Assembly: GCA_012845835.1 (NCBI GenBank)
Contig: JABAKD010000002.1
Location: 5,206,106-5,270,105, forward strand
Source of the DNA: Undaria pinnatifida
Lineage: Eukaryota; Sar; Phaeophyceae; Laminariales; Alariaceae
Reading direction: 5' to 3'
DNA length: 64,000 nt
A program made the position numbers and the translations under genes. A model generated the notes under the pieces. The model made no database searches. It saw nothing but the letters and a program-made list of their open reading frames with translations, and had not been told where the DNA came from. Each line of letters begins with the position of its first letter. The first letter of the stretch is position 1. Shown piece after piece: positions 1 through 10,137 of the stretch.

Positions 1-342
1 GTCCACGTGGAAACCCTGAAATGGCTGCTGCAGCTGCGGCCAAGTTCAGGCTTTTCGTCGCCGCCACCATCCCTCGGACGCAGGGGGGATGCTAGCGTTC
101 CATCCCCGCTTTTTCCGCCTCCGCATAATACTGCGGCCGCGATCGCGGGAAGCCTATCCGTTGAAAGAAATGGAATGGTGTCGCTTGGTCCGGTGACGAG
201 GAGACGCCGGCACGGGCTGTTGGCTCGAGGAGGTTCACGCCGGCGGTCTGTTCCTACGTCTGACATGAGAGTGTTTTCGAGGAAAATGGTAGCTAGGGGG
301 TTTTCGGCCCCCCGAGGGGACCAGCTCGAGGCCTTGTCGCAG
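1..342 (+). CDS. unidentified coding exon, 5' end outside the window
   Basis: Frame 1 is open from the first base to a TGA at 364-366. I do not recognise the product: it is rich in Pro, Ser and Arg with no domain I can name. The stretch is GC-rich and stop-free, unlike the T-rich DNA that follows. A good splice donor (CAG|GTGTGT) sits at 340-348, so I end the exon at 342 instead of at the stop. The T-rich run after about 415 would fit an intron. There is no convincing ATG at the left edge, so the gene presumably starts before the window. It could also be a chance open frame in GC-rich DNA. Confidence 0.3.
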
Positions 343-1381
343 GTGTGTGGGGTGTGGCGTGTGTGAGCTTGGCGCGTGCGTTTTGGTTTTAGTTGAATGC
401 TTCCCCCGTAAGGTTGGCTTTTTTTGTCAACTTTTTTTTTTCCCCTCTTGGTTGGTTTAAAAGTGTGTTCTTAAGTAACTTTTGGTGGGATTATTTTGTC
501 ACTTTTTTTTTTTTTTTCTTGTTAGTTCCATTGTATGCTTTGGTAAACTGCGGCTTTTATGGGGAACAAAAGTTCGTGGATATGCAGTAGTTTATGCTCC
601 GAGCGTGTGCTGGTGTGTGTTTAGGTTCAAGCAGTTTGAACCGTCAAGGAGGACTCCAGTTGTAAAGAGCATTAGATACAGTCGTTGATGGTCCTATATC
701 AGATTGGGGAGGGGAGGGGGAGGGGGGAGAGGAAGGAAAGGGAGGGGAGGGACGGGGGGGGGTGTTGCAAGTGCGCGTTTGATTTGTGTCCGTGTATATT
801 TTGTGCTGGGGGGCCTCACCCCTCCCGTCTTACCAATCCATACCCAAGCTGCAGGTAGTTTTGCTCTACCGTTCGTCGCGAACGCACCGCTCATGGTTGC
901 TCCATTCTACCCCCCCCGTCTCTGCTTCCCGTACTGCCCTCGTCCCGCCCGCCCGCAATTCTTCCCCCTCCCTTTGTTTCCCCCTTTACTCTGCCCCGCC
1001 ACCCCCCCCCCCCTGCTCTCCCCGCCACACCGCGTCCCCGTCCGCATAACACCACCAACTACATAATCTACCCGCTCCTCCCGTACCACTAGCACCACTA
1101 CACTGCCACCGCCACCGTTCCACACCACCGTCTGCCATTCATGCCGAAATTCCTCTCCCCCGCCACCCCCACGACCACACCGCCTTCTCATCCTCTAAAC
1201 AACCCCACTATCCCCTTTCCCCCCCCCCCCCCGACCAATATATGTGTAATAGTTGGCCTCGGTTGGAGCCGTCGCTGTAACACATTATATGGGTATTGGG
1301 GTTGGCGTTGGTTGGCGACGATGCTGTAAAACATGCCGATCACTGAGTGAACTAGACAACCTGGGTACCATTTTTCGGTTC
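343..1381. other. low-complexity, probably intronic DNA
   Basis: I see no gene here. The stretch holds T-rich tracts (about 415-530), a G-rich block (704-765) and a long C-rich block (about 905-1235). Open frames in the C-rich part are proline/glycine artefacts of base composition. Confidence 0.6.
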
Positions 1382-1800
1382 TGGCGGTCAGCATGATGGT
1401 TATCGAGTTAGATCATAATGTGCGCGGTGGAGAACCCTACCTCGGCAAAAGGGGAATGGTCGCATCACGCAGTGTGAATATGGTAAGGCACCCACGAGGC
1501 AGTTACGTACTGTAGTGTTACCCATTGATTCTCTGGAGTGGCCACGCCAGAAAACAAAGCAAGTCATTGGCGCTGTCATCCATAAAGAAGAATGTATGCA
1601 CAAGGTGCCGAAGTCCGTTTTATGAGCGTTTCTTGGAAGGATGCAGTTCACGCTTCATGCGACTCGCCGAACACCTCACGGCGCTTCGCGCTTGGTGCAA
1701 GCGATGTCTGCCAGGTTGGCGAAAACCCGACGTGCTCCGTCCCGGCATAGTAGGGATGCGAGGGTCATTGGTCATTCAACTACTGCCATGCACAAACTGA
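1382..1800 (-). repeat. dispersed repeat family D, minus copy
   Basis: This block is the inverted counterpart of 6515-6948: both ends and several internal blocks match by eye. For example GCGGTCAGCATGATGGTTAT matches the reverse complement of the right end of the other copy. Both copies could encode a short shared peptide beginning WMTAPMT, but stops and indels interrupt it, so I treat the pair as a diverged mobile or duplicated repeat with no active gene. Confidence 0.55.
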
Positions 1801-2640
1801 GTACCGCCCCCCCCCGACAACGACACCGCCTCCCTGTCCGCTAAACACCGCCATCTTCCATACCCTCACGTGCAAACCCTGTTCAACCTGCCAAAACCGC
1901 TTTGCGACGTGCAGTTGCCACCCCAGGCACTCTACAAACAGCGCAAGTTCCAGCTTGTCCAAGGCCGCTTCCACCCCCTCTCCCCCCGTCCCGATCGCAC
2001 CGACACCCGTCCGCTCAAACCCCCGGTACATCCCTTACGTACAACCCTACCCCTGCCACCTACAACATCGCTTGGCTGGCTCCCCCCCCCCCCCCCCCCC
2101 AGCCTTACCTCGCCGCCTCCCTGTCCGCTCTCAACGCCATCTTCCTCGCAGTACACACACACAAAACTACAGTCCAATCTGCATTACCGCCTCCGCGTCC
2201 GCTTAAATGCTGCACCTCCCGTACACCCCCCCCTCGTCCCCGCCCCCATACACCGCCTCCTCGTCCGCTCTCAACGGCATCTTCCTCACAGTACACACAC
2301 AATAAAAAACAGCCCAGTCTGCATTGCCGCCTCCCTGTCCTCTTGACTCTTACAACTCCCTTAAATTCCCTCCCCGCCCCCCCACTACACCTCCCCGTCC
2401 GCTCTCAAACCATCTTTCTCACAGTACAGTACATACAAAACAAAATCAGCCTTAACCTTGCAACCTGTATCACCGCCTTCCTGTCCGCTCAACTCCTGCT
2501 CCTCCCTTACATCCCCTCCCCCCCCCCCCCCTCGCCTCAACCACACCGCCTCCGCACCCGCGCTGAAAATCATCTTCCTCACAATACACACCACATAGCC
2601 TTAACTTCGCCTCTTGCATCGCCGCTTATTGTGCTTTTCC
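1801..2640. repeat. degenerate C-rich tandem repeat, period about 135-160 bp
   Basis: The phrase CTCTCAACGCCATCTTCCTC followed by a CAGTACACA-like block recurs near 2128, 2267, 2402 and 2561. The copies are separated by variable C runs and blocks reading ACCGCCTCCCTGTCCGCT. Four to five diverged units are visible. Long open frames across it in several phases are composition artefacts. Confidence 0.6.
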
Positions 2641-3359
2641 GGCGGCTGGCTGCTGCTGCCAGGTGCTGAACGAATCTGGGGCGGGGTCCGGCTCTTCCTT
2701 CGCCGTTTCCACCCCCCTCCCCATCCCAATCACATACCCGCTTCTATTCCGATCCTCTTTGGGATCCCGAGGCGAGCGACTGTTCACTTCGCCACCGCCG
2801 CCACCACCACCACCACCACCACCACCGTCCGCTGTCGCCTCTACTTCTGGGGGAGCTGGGGGAGTTGGGGGGGGGGGGGGGGGGGATGGGAGGGTGGGCG
2901 GGGGAGAGATGAGGGTGATGTGCGACCAGATTTCTGCCGTGGCGTGCGTGGAGCGAACGTGTGATATGGGGCGGTTCCTGGGACAGGTGCGTGCTGGCCG
3001 TTTTTTTTTTTTCTTTATTCCTTTTCCTGTGTTTTTTGTGTGCTAGCACTTTTTTTATTCCTTCTTTTAGATAGGCCGTGGTCACAGGGGTCTCTCCCTT
3101 CTCCCCCCCCCCCGCCCCCCCCCCCCGCCCCCCCCCCCCCCCCCCCCCCAACCCCCCAACCGCCAGCGGTTGCCTCTATTTCTATCTCGCGAAGGATTAG
3201 TTCAGCATTACCACTGCTCGGAAGTTTTTAGCGTAGATATTTTGTCACCTATGCTTGAGATAAAATAGAGGGGCATGAGTCTGCCGAGACCAACACACGA
3301 TATGGTAGTGGCCCGTGTTTTTTTTTTTTTTCCGGAGGTCCTCACTCTCAGGAGCTCTA
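2641..3359. other. low-complexity region with CCA and poly-C/G runs
   Basis: It contains a (CCA)n tract at about 2795-2827, G runs near 2868-2884 and very long C runs at 3101-3150. Around 3070-3110 there is a short piece matching the 3' part of the tRNA-like SINE family (GCCGTGGTCACAGGGGTC-like). I see no gene. Confidence 0.5.
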
Positions 3360-3850
3360 GGCCTCACCCAGAAACTGATTTAAGAGCCAAAACTGAAAGT
3401 GCGATCCGTTGAACCAAAAACCCGTGGCCCAGGTATTCAAAACGGTCTTTTTTTTTGCGAGAAACAAGAATGCACTTTTTTTTTGTTGACGATTTTGTGG
3501 TTTCAGGAGCCAAAAAGACAAGACACACAACACTCGTTTTGCTAACACGAATGGCGTTTTTGGACGGACCAAGGCTGGGCGTGCCCTCATTTTCACTTCC
3601 CGGTGTTTGAGTCGCTCGCACGAGTGGCTCTGTACCTCACGGGGACGACAATACTTCAGCGTACAAGTAGGGGGTGTGTTTGGCGCAGCGTAGCGTGCTT
3701 TTCCTATCCGTGGCGGATTTTGGCGTCGCAAAGTAAAAACAGGACGGAAGCTTTAATGCCGCGAAGTAACAGGGGAGGTTACACGCACGAGTGACGACCC
3801 GGAGTCACTGCCCCCCCCACCCCTCCCCCCCCCCCCAAACGTGACCCCTT
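3360..3850. repeat. palindrome-core repeat family, copy 1
   Basis: The block carries a near-perfect 22-bp palindrome at 3609-3630 (arms GAGTCGCTCG / CGAGTGGCTC). It is followed by CTGTACCTCACGG, then a stretch reading TTTGGCGCAGCGTAGC, then a second Ser/Gly-like palindrome near 3790 (CACGAGTGACGACCCGG). The same order recurs at 24850, 25790, 46445 and 46820. Confidence 0.55.
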
Positions 3851-4825
3851 TAAGGAGCTAGTCGTTCAGGAAACATTTTTGTGAGAAGTGTGATGTCGAT
3901 GTTAGTAGTGTACTGATGGTAGGTCGCCTAGGTATTTTTACAGATAATTGCGTGCGGTGGTTTTGAGGGCTGCTGCCCCTTTGCGCCTGATTGGCGCCTT
4001 TGTAGCTCGACGTGTGTGTTTTCGCTAAGAGTTAAGGATGCGTGCTGTTAATAGTTTTTTATTTTTTTATTTTTTTTGTTCGTTGTTGTGTTGGGTACGG
4101 AGGCGATGATGACGGTATGGACCAGGCGGCAATGCTCCTAAATCTGCCTTAGGATCGTTCGAAACGTTTGTGTGGTTGCTGCCCCCGAAGTTGGTTAGGT
4201 GGCGCCGTATGCTTTGTGCCTGGCTGCTGCCTGGTTGCTGTGCTTTGGTTTTATTTTTGTCCGTGACGTGCTGTTGCCCTCTTTCTTTTACCCAGTTTTT
4301 TTTTTTTTTTTTTTTTTTTTTTCTTGGTTCTTGTTCATGTTCTTGTTCTTTTCTTTTTTGTTCTTTTCTTTTCGTTCTTTTCTTCTTGTTCTTTTTTTTC
4401 GGTTCTTCTCTTTTTGTTCTTTTGTTCTTTTGTTCTTGATTATTATGTTTTGTTCTTTTCTTTTTTGTTCTTTTTTTTCTTTTTGTTCTGTTTTCTTTTA
4501 GTTCTTTTGTTTTTATTCTTTCGCTTGTTTCTTTTGTTCGTTGCAAATAGTCTGGTGTGCTGGCTTGCATATTTTTTTCGCCTGCGTGTTCGTTGGGGTT
4601 CATTGCATAGCCAAATAATGTTGCTGTACGGGCAATGTGTACCCCTTCGCGTTGTTCGTGACCACATAGCTCAGTCTCTCTACGAGGCATCGGCACATAG
4701 GTTTAACCGGAAAGTGCTCCCTCTGTCGTGGCACGCCTCTGTTTATTCACGAAGGCTAACTTGTGAGTAAGTTTGCGAGCTTTTGTTTTTACTCCAATGT
4801 CCAACTAGTGCACTAATACCTACCC
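3851..4825. other. intergenic DNA with a long pyrimidine tract
   Basis: No gene is visible. Positions 4290-4545 are an almost pure T/C tract built from TTCTTTT(G) units (a purine-rich strand on the minus side). The Lys/Arg-rich and Phe-rich open frames across it are artefacts. Confidence 0.6.
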
Positions 4826-5018
4826 GTGAATTCCAGCCAACACTCAGCCCCGCTATTCCCAGGTAGATTGTTACCCACAAACTTGTTTGGATGTACCAAC
4901 TCTAAAATGGTGCGTACCAGGTACGGTCTTATTATTTTTTTATTCCCCATGCATGAACGTTCTCCCCCCTCCCTTCTCCACACCGCGTCATGCAACGCAT
5001 TCTCCCATCCCTCACACG

Positions 5019-5236
5019 GCGTGGAAACCCCTCTACGGCTCGTCAAGGCCGGGAAAGGGCTGGACTTGAGACGGGGAAGGATCCTCCTGGAGCTCGAGAA
5101 GAACGATCTCCACAAGGACGACGCCCTCGAAGTAATGGAAACCCTCACCGGCCTTGCCGAGAGCTACGGCTACTCCGAGGAGGATGGGTTTGAGGACGGG
5201 GGCGGAGGGGGAGATATGTCCGTTGAGGACGCTTAG
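5019..5236 (+). CDS. unidentified terminal coding exon (acidic C-terminus)
   Basis: A GC-rich open stretch ends in TAG at 5234-5236 and encodes a mixed charged segment. It includes KAGKGLDLRRGRILLELEKN, then a DDALEVMETL block, and an acidic Gly-rich tail (EEDGFEDGG). I do not recognise the family. Codon usage looks genuine and the tail is compact, so it is probably the last exon of a gene. I cannot place a splice acceptor with confidence; the start given is where the protein-like composition begins. A decayed copy lies about 240 bp downstream. It could be a retained fragment of a larger gene. Confidence 0.35.
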
Positions 5237-5337
5237 GAGTAGTTTTGGAGATCGTCTATGACGTTGATGGCGATCGATCGAGTCTTTGAAAAGATCGGCA
5301 AATAATTGCTGGTCTCGGTATATATTTTGGGCGATAG

Positions 5338-5500
5338 TACGGAGAAGAACGACCTCCGCAATATTAGACGACGCCATCGAAGTGCTGGAAACCCTGAAGG
5401 GTCTGAGTGGGTAGGGCTTCTTCGAGGAGGAAGCTGGGGGCGGGAGCGTTGGCGGGGGATCGTCGAGTGAAGACACCAAGAACCCTTTCAGACTGCACGA
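5338..5500 (+). pseudogene. decayed duplicate of the 5019-5236 exon
   Basis: GAGAAGAACGACCTCC and, one frame over, a DDAIEVLETLKGL-like stretch reproduce the middle of the neighbouring exon. A frameshift and an early TAG break it. The acidic Glu/Gly tail is also echoed (GAGGAGGAAGC then GGGGGCGGG). Confidence 0.45.
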
Positions 5501-5641
5501 ACTCATGACACTACGTGGAATTTGCGTGGGGAGATTTTCGAAGTACATAAAAGGCTACGAGGTAAAAGGCCGTTGAAAACTTTTAATAAGTCCATCTTGG
5601 CTATTTCGAGGAGGAAATTTGTTGGGGACGGAACACGTTCT

Positions 5642-6197
5642 GACGCGCGCTACGATAGAGGTATACCGTTTTTTGGCGATTTTTTTTTCTGAATGACTTA
5701 AGACACTCCTTAACCCAAAATCGTCGGAAATGAAGCATTTTTTGTTTTTTTTGCATGATTTTCGTCGTGTTCCTAGACCATGGGATTTTTTCCCATCCGG
5801 TAGCTAAGCAATTATGTTTTTCTCCAAAGTCAGTTTTTTTATGGGAGAGGTCTTACGCTCCCAAATTGAGGAGTGTTATAGTACTGGAAAAAAAGGGGAG
5901 CACCTCTCTACCGTGGCGACGCGTGCTTCAATAGAGGTGCACACCAGTTTTTGCTCTGAGGTTCCTTAATTTTGGAATCTTGAGACCTCGCCGAAAAACT
6001 GATTTGGAGAAAAATAAAACTTCTATGACGCCCCCGGATGAAAAAATCCCATGGGGGCCTACGTACGCAAGGAGAAATCATGCACAATAAGAAATGGACG
6101 ATTTTTTTTTCCGAAGATTTTGGGTTAAGAAACCCCCGTTCATTCAGAAAATCTTTTCGCCAAAAAATGGTATACCTCTATCATCGCAGCAGGCGTC
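5642..6197. mobile_element. two MITEs in tandem sharing a terminal repeat
   Basis: Two elements of one MITE family sit back to back. The first runs from GACGCGCGCTACGATAGAGG at 5642 to about 5925. The second starts with GACGCGTGCTTCAATAGAGG at 5918 and ends near 6197 with a decayed inverted end. The first is in the inverted orientation (internal block CCCAAAATCGTCGGAAAT). The second is forward (GATTTTGGGTTAAG). No coding capacity is present. Confidence 0.75.
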
Positions 6198-6514
6198 GTC
6201 GGCATGCCGTACGCCTCCTACTAAGGTAAATGTGCGTGATTTTTATTTCTCGCGGTTCTCACTAAAGGGGGGCCTGTTATTTTCCTACCAGAGTAAAAGT
6301 GAAAGTACAAAGCCCGACGAAAAAAACTCATGGGGCCTAGGTATGGAAAATGTGTTCAGGTTTCGAAACAAGAATTTGGCATTGCGAATGCTTCCGGATT
6401 CAAGTGGGAGGCCCCGTCATTTGCTCCAGGTTGAGTTGCCAGTAAGTGTTATCTATGTCGTAGCACGCGTCTCGAGGGGAGGGGGGAGGGGGGTGGGGTG
6501 TACTCGATACTCGA

Positions 6515-6948
6515 TGTTCATGCATGGCGGTAGTGGTATGGCCATATAGCTATATCAGACCCTCGCAATGCCGGGACGGAGCATGTCGGGTTGTCACCGA
6601 CCAGGCAGACATTGCTTGAACCAAGCGCGAAACGCCGTGGGGTGTTTCGGCAAGTCGCGAATAAAGGGTGAAATTGCACCCTTCCAAGAACCGCTCGTAA
6701 GACGGACTTCGTCACCTTGTGCCTACTTTTTGGCAAACTGGATGACAGCGCCAATGACTTATCTTGTTTTCTGGTGTGGCCACTCCAGAGACAGCAATGG
6801 GTACTACTATGTAACTGCCTCGTGGGTGCCTTACCATATTCACACTACGTGGTCAAATGCGATCATTCCCCTTGTGCGGGGAGTTAGGGTTCTCCAGACC
6901 CCGCACTCAATGTGATGTGACACGATAACCACCATGGTGACCGCCAAA
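6515..6948 (+). repeat. dispersed repeat family D, plus copy
   Basis: This is the inverted partner of 1382-1800. Matching blocks include TTTCTGGTGTGGCCACTCCAG, the TGACAGCGCCAATGACTTA block and the GATAACCACCATGGTGACCG end. Its short open frame is interrupted in the other copy. Confidence 0.55.
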
Positions 6949-7166
6949 AAAAAAAAAAAAAAAATTGAAAAAAACAGGGGGGGGGGGCGGGAAGAAGGCG
7001 TCCTTCCTTTGACGATGCTAAAGGCAGTATTAGATATCGTCTGTCTCTGAAATCGATCTGGGGCTCTATCCATTGCTGTTGGCAAGTCGACTGCTGGAAA
7101 ATATGGGTACTCGAGAAAAAGTCGGGATTTCGATTTTTTCGCCATTTTTTTGACAACGGGGACGGT

Positions 7167-7636
7167 TGTTTTAAGTCTTAGTTTGGGTAAGCTACTGGTT
7201 AACCTTTTGCAAGTGGTCAAACGGACTAGTACCCCTTTCAAGTGGTCAAACGGACTTCGTTCAATACCCCACTAATACCTTAACAGATGGCGTCGTCGAC
7301 AGACCATGTTTTTTTTCGGTCGTAGGTTCAAATCCCACATTCACCATAATAAACTTTTTCAGACTTTCCCCATGTCGAGAACTTGAAAAAATACTCTCCC
7401 CGGTACACCCAGGAAATGAAACGTCTTGGATAATTGACAGGTCCGCCCGTATATCCGGCCAACCTGCTATCCCGCCGTGTCAAGGGGGGAGAGTGTTATA
7501 TGGCTTACTTTGGGTAATCTACTGGTTAACCTTCTGCATGTGTGTTATATGGCTTACTTTAGGTAATCTACTGGTTAACCTTTTGCATGTGGTCAAACGG
7601 ACTATTAATACGATAATACCCCACTAATACCTTAAA
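7167..7636 (+). mobile_element. miniature LTR retrotransposon (TRIM-like), copy 1
   Basis: Two related LTRs (7167-7285 and 7494-7636) begin TGTT and end near TAACA or TAAA. They flank only about 208 bp. Two bases after the first LTR is a primer-binding-site candidate, TGGCGTCGTCGACAGACC (7288-7305). Just before the second LTR is a purine tract, AAGGGGGGAGAG. A 5-bp target duplication ACGGT brackets the element (7162-7166 and 7637-7641). There is no coding capacity, so it would need proteins from another element. Both LTRs carry small internal duplications. Confidence 0.75.
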
Positions 7637-7641
7637 ACGGT

Positions 7642-8073
7642 CTCGATTGTCGCGTCCCCACGTTTTAATGCGCTTTCCTCATTTACAAAAATTGACTCCG
7701 GGAACTAAAGAGGCCTTCGTTCGACAATATAAATCAAATTGTTCGCGCGACATGTGTATCAGGTATATAGTCTAGAGACTATAGTACGTTTTATTTTTTA
7801 ACGTTATTTTTTGTGATAAATATCCGAGGACCGACGCCCGAATGGGTAGGGTGGACCGTGACTGGACCAAGTCCGGCGGAAGGCTGTGTTCTCATGGCCG
7901 AGAGCTTTGTTGGCGGATGAGCTTGCGCAAATCCCATACTTCCGGAATGATGCCGTTCCGGGTGAATATCTCAACCGCACCTGACCCTCAGGGGTCAAGT
8001 CGGGTCAACATGCTCACGCACCCGTATACAACGGCAGCGTGCGCTGCCGGAGCAGTAACGGGGACCGCCGGGA
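7642..8073. other. no recognisable feature
   Basis: Mixed-composition DNA between the miniature LTR element and the SINE copy. I find no coding exon, RNA gene or clear repeat here. Confidence 0.5.
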
Positions 8074-8253
8074 AGGACAGCTGGCGCTATCGCTATCGCG
8101 GGAACCAAAGGACACGCCAGCAAATAAGCTGGATTGCAAATACAAATGAGATAAACGGACACACGACGAGTATGACAATACGTGGAAGTGTGGTGAGCTT
8201 AAGCTTTATTTATCCCAACCCCACTCGCTGGAAGATGAAAAAAAAAAAAAATG
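8074..8253 (+). mobile_element. SINE-like retroposon (family B) with A tail, plus copy
   Basis: This is a forward copy of a roughly 180-bp family found reversed at 12421-12612, 19529-19714 and 42597-42783. Shared blocks are GACACACGACG, the ATACGTGGAAGTGTGGTGAGC block, AAGCTTTATTT and a GGAAGATG end followed by a run of A. A 3' A tail and conserved length point to retroposition. I cannot see a clear tRNA promoter. Confidence 0.65.
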
Positions 8254-8489
8254 AATAAATGACCACTTGTTTGGTGTGTGAGGCGCTTTCACTTTTTATG
8301 TCGCCCCGAAGAAGTAGAGATCAAAACTTGAAAGAAATGCCCCCCGAGCCCCCCCAAAGCAACGTCCATCAATTAGATGTGCGCTCATTTGTTTACGCCG
8401 CAAACACACGTGTCTGCGCTCTTCTTTCTCTGCGTGCCAGCTTAGTTTTTTTTTTTTTTTTTTTTTTTTTTGGTGTTCTCCACGCGTTT

Positions 8490-9060
8490 CCATCTTCAAG
8501 CTGTCACGCCCTACTTGTTCTACCATTACGCGCACGTACATAGCGATCGAATTTTCGCCCAAACCGCCGTGTATATGACCAGCGACAACCCCGCCTGGGA
8601 GGTACGCGAACACCTGGCACAGGTTACCGAACGTAGAAGAGGAACAGAAACTACGCTCACAAACACAGCACTCCCTTCTTTGTCAACATCCCCCATTAAC
8701 CCCTGGCCCTGACCTCGACCCGGACCCCGCTCATGGACGGCCTCTCACACGTACTGAAACCCTCTGGAGGAATATCGCAACAGTTTCATCTGGTTACAGC
8801 TCTCACTGCATCTCAACAGTGACAAAGCAAGAAGAGAAACCGTGCGGCATCAATTGGGTGTGTAGCTGTGCGATGAGAACAGCAGAGACAGTGTCCACCA
8901 CCTCCAGCAAAAAGAAGCTCAAACGACGAGAAAAAAAAACAAACATTATAGACTAACCAGTTACGCTCTTTATCAAACATGGAACTTTTACACGAGAGGA
9001 AATGAGCAGCGAGCGCCACCGACCTCCACAACTACCACAAAAAAGCACGCCGTTCCGCCC
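8490..9060 (+). pseudogene. decayed unidentified sequence conserved in both palindrome arms (left)
   Basis: This stretch matches the reverse complement of 21640-22190 along its whole length. Shared blocks are TTTCGCCCAAACCGC, CTGACCTCGACCCGGACCCC and GCGGCATCAATTGGGTGT. In both copies the same frame gives a terminal ETVRHQLGV followed by a stop. Earlier parts differ by frameshifts and stops, so it looks like the decayed end of an old coding region. I do not recognise the family. Confidence 0.4.
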
Positions 9061-9878
9061 ACCTCCAAAAATGCATGACAAGCTACGCTACGGTGGGATA
9101 TATCGGTATTCTTTTCTTGCGTGCCTCTGACATCTCACACGAGGACACCTCAATACGTATATATATCGGCATCTCTCAAAACCCGATATACTTGTAGAAA
9201 ACCTGTACCCAATGGCCAACGGCCAATTCCCAAGTGTAGGCTAAACATGTACCACAACAAAACAAAAATGTTGAACTACAATGAGCACCCAGGGTGGAAG
9301 AGCAACTATGCCGGGTACAATCCGGGTGCGTTCCGGGTATGTTTGATCCCGGCACAATCGGGGGTGAAAACATGCCGGGTATATTCCGGGTACATTTTGC
9401 CCGCGGGTCCCGTCAACCACAGAACCTCTGAGCAGCCCAAACACCAAAACATCAAACAACCCCCCTCTATACCACGACACACGGCTCCCAACAAGCCACA
9501 CAACCAACACATGTACGTGCACAAACAAGGTCTTGCCCAGAGAACCCCAACGTCTGCGCTTCGGTTCCCTTGGTGGCCTGTACCCCTTCACGTACTCAGC
9601 CTATGGGCTACAACGACAGTAGTCAAATCCCATATAGACCTATGGGCTATGGCAGGTATAGTCACAGCGGGTAGACTTCACAGCCCACAGACTTACGAAC
9701 CATAACAATATATACACCCACAGCCCATAGACCTTTACGCTACGAGTCGCGTCCATCGCCAGTCGTCTTAGCACCACCTCCTCCAAGGGTTGAAACGATG
9801 CCGGGGCTCGGACCCCCTCCACCACCTCAACCCATGGGCCGTCACACAACAGTAGTCACAGCCCCTAGACTTGGCTCG
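9061..9878. other. 3' flank of sHSP gene 1, left arm of the inverted duplication
   Basis: No gene is visible. The stretch is the inverted counterpart of 20776-21640. Shared blocks include CTACGCTACGGTGGGATATA, a run of GGGTA-type motifs (CCGGGTATATTCCGGGTA), GGGACCCGCGGGC-like sequence and a TATGGGCTGTG-rich block. It probably contains the 3' untranslated region and terminator of gene 1, which I cannot delimit. Confidence 0.55.
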
Positions 9879-10137
9879 TTACACCTCGTCTCCGTCGGTG
9901 GTCATCTTGATGGCCCCTCCTTCCCTAGTGGAAGCCTTGCCCGCGACGGCGGCCTTTCCCTCCCCGTCCCCCACCGGGATTGTAATGCGGCGAGCGGTGG
10001 CAGGCACCTCCTTCTTGGGGAAGGCCAGCGTTAGGACGCCGCTGTTGTACTCGGCGTTGGCCTTGGAAACGTCAGCCGTCTCGGGAAGGCGGATGGAACG
10101 CGTCGTTTTTCCGTAGGAGCGCTCGACGAAGTGGTAC
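9879..10137 (-). CDS. HSP20: sHSP gene 1 exon 3
   Basis: It follows an acceptor reading GAACCCAG and completes a Lys codon split with exon 2. It holds the second half of the alpha-crystallin domain, the ITIPV motif and a tail ending in an acidic TDGDEV before TAA (9881-9879). Confidence 0.85.

Noticed and set aside
1870..2669. 158- and 255-residue Pro/Thr-rich open frames
   Set aside because: They cross a C-rich degenerate tandem repeat in more than one frame; no gene evidence.
2663..3151. Gly-rich and Pro-rich open frames on both strands
   Set aside because: Caused by CCA, G and C runs.
4067..4696. 209-residue Lys/Arg-rich minus-strand open frame
   Set aside because: It is the reverse of a T/C-rich tract; repeats of Lys, Arg, Thr and Glu come from the tract.
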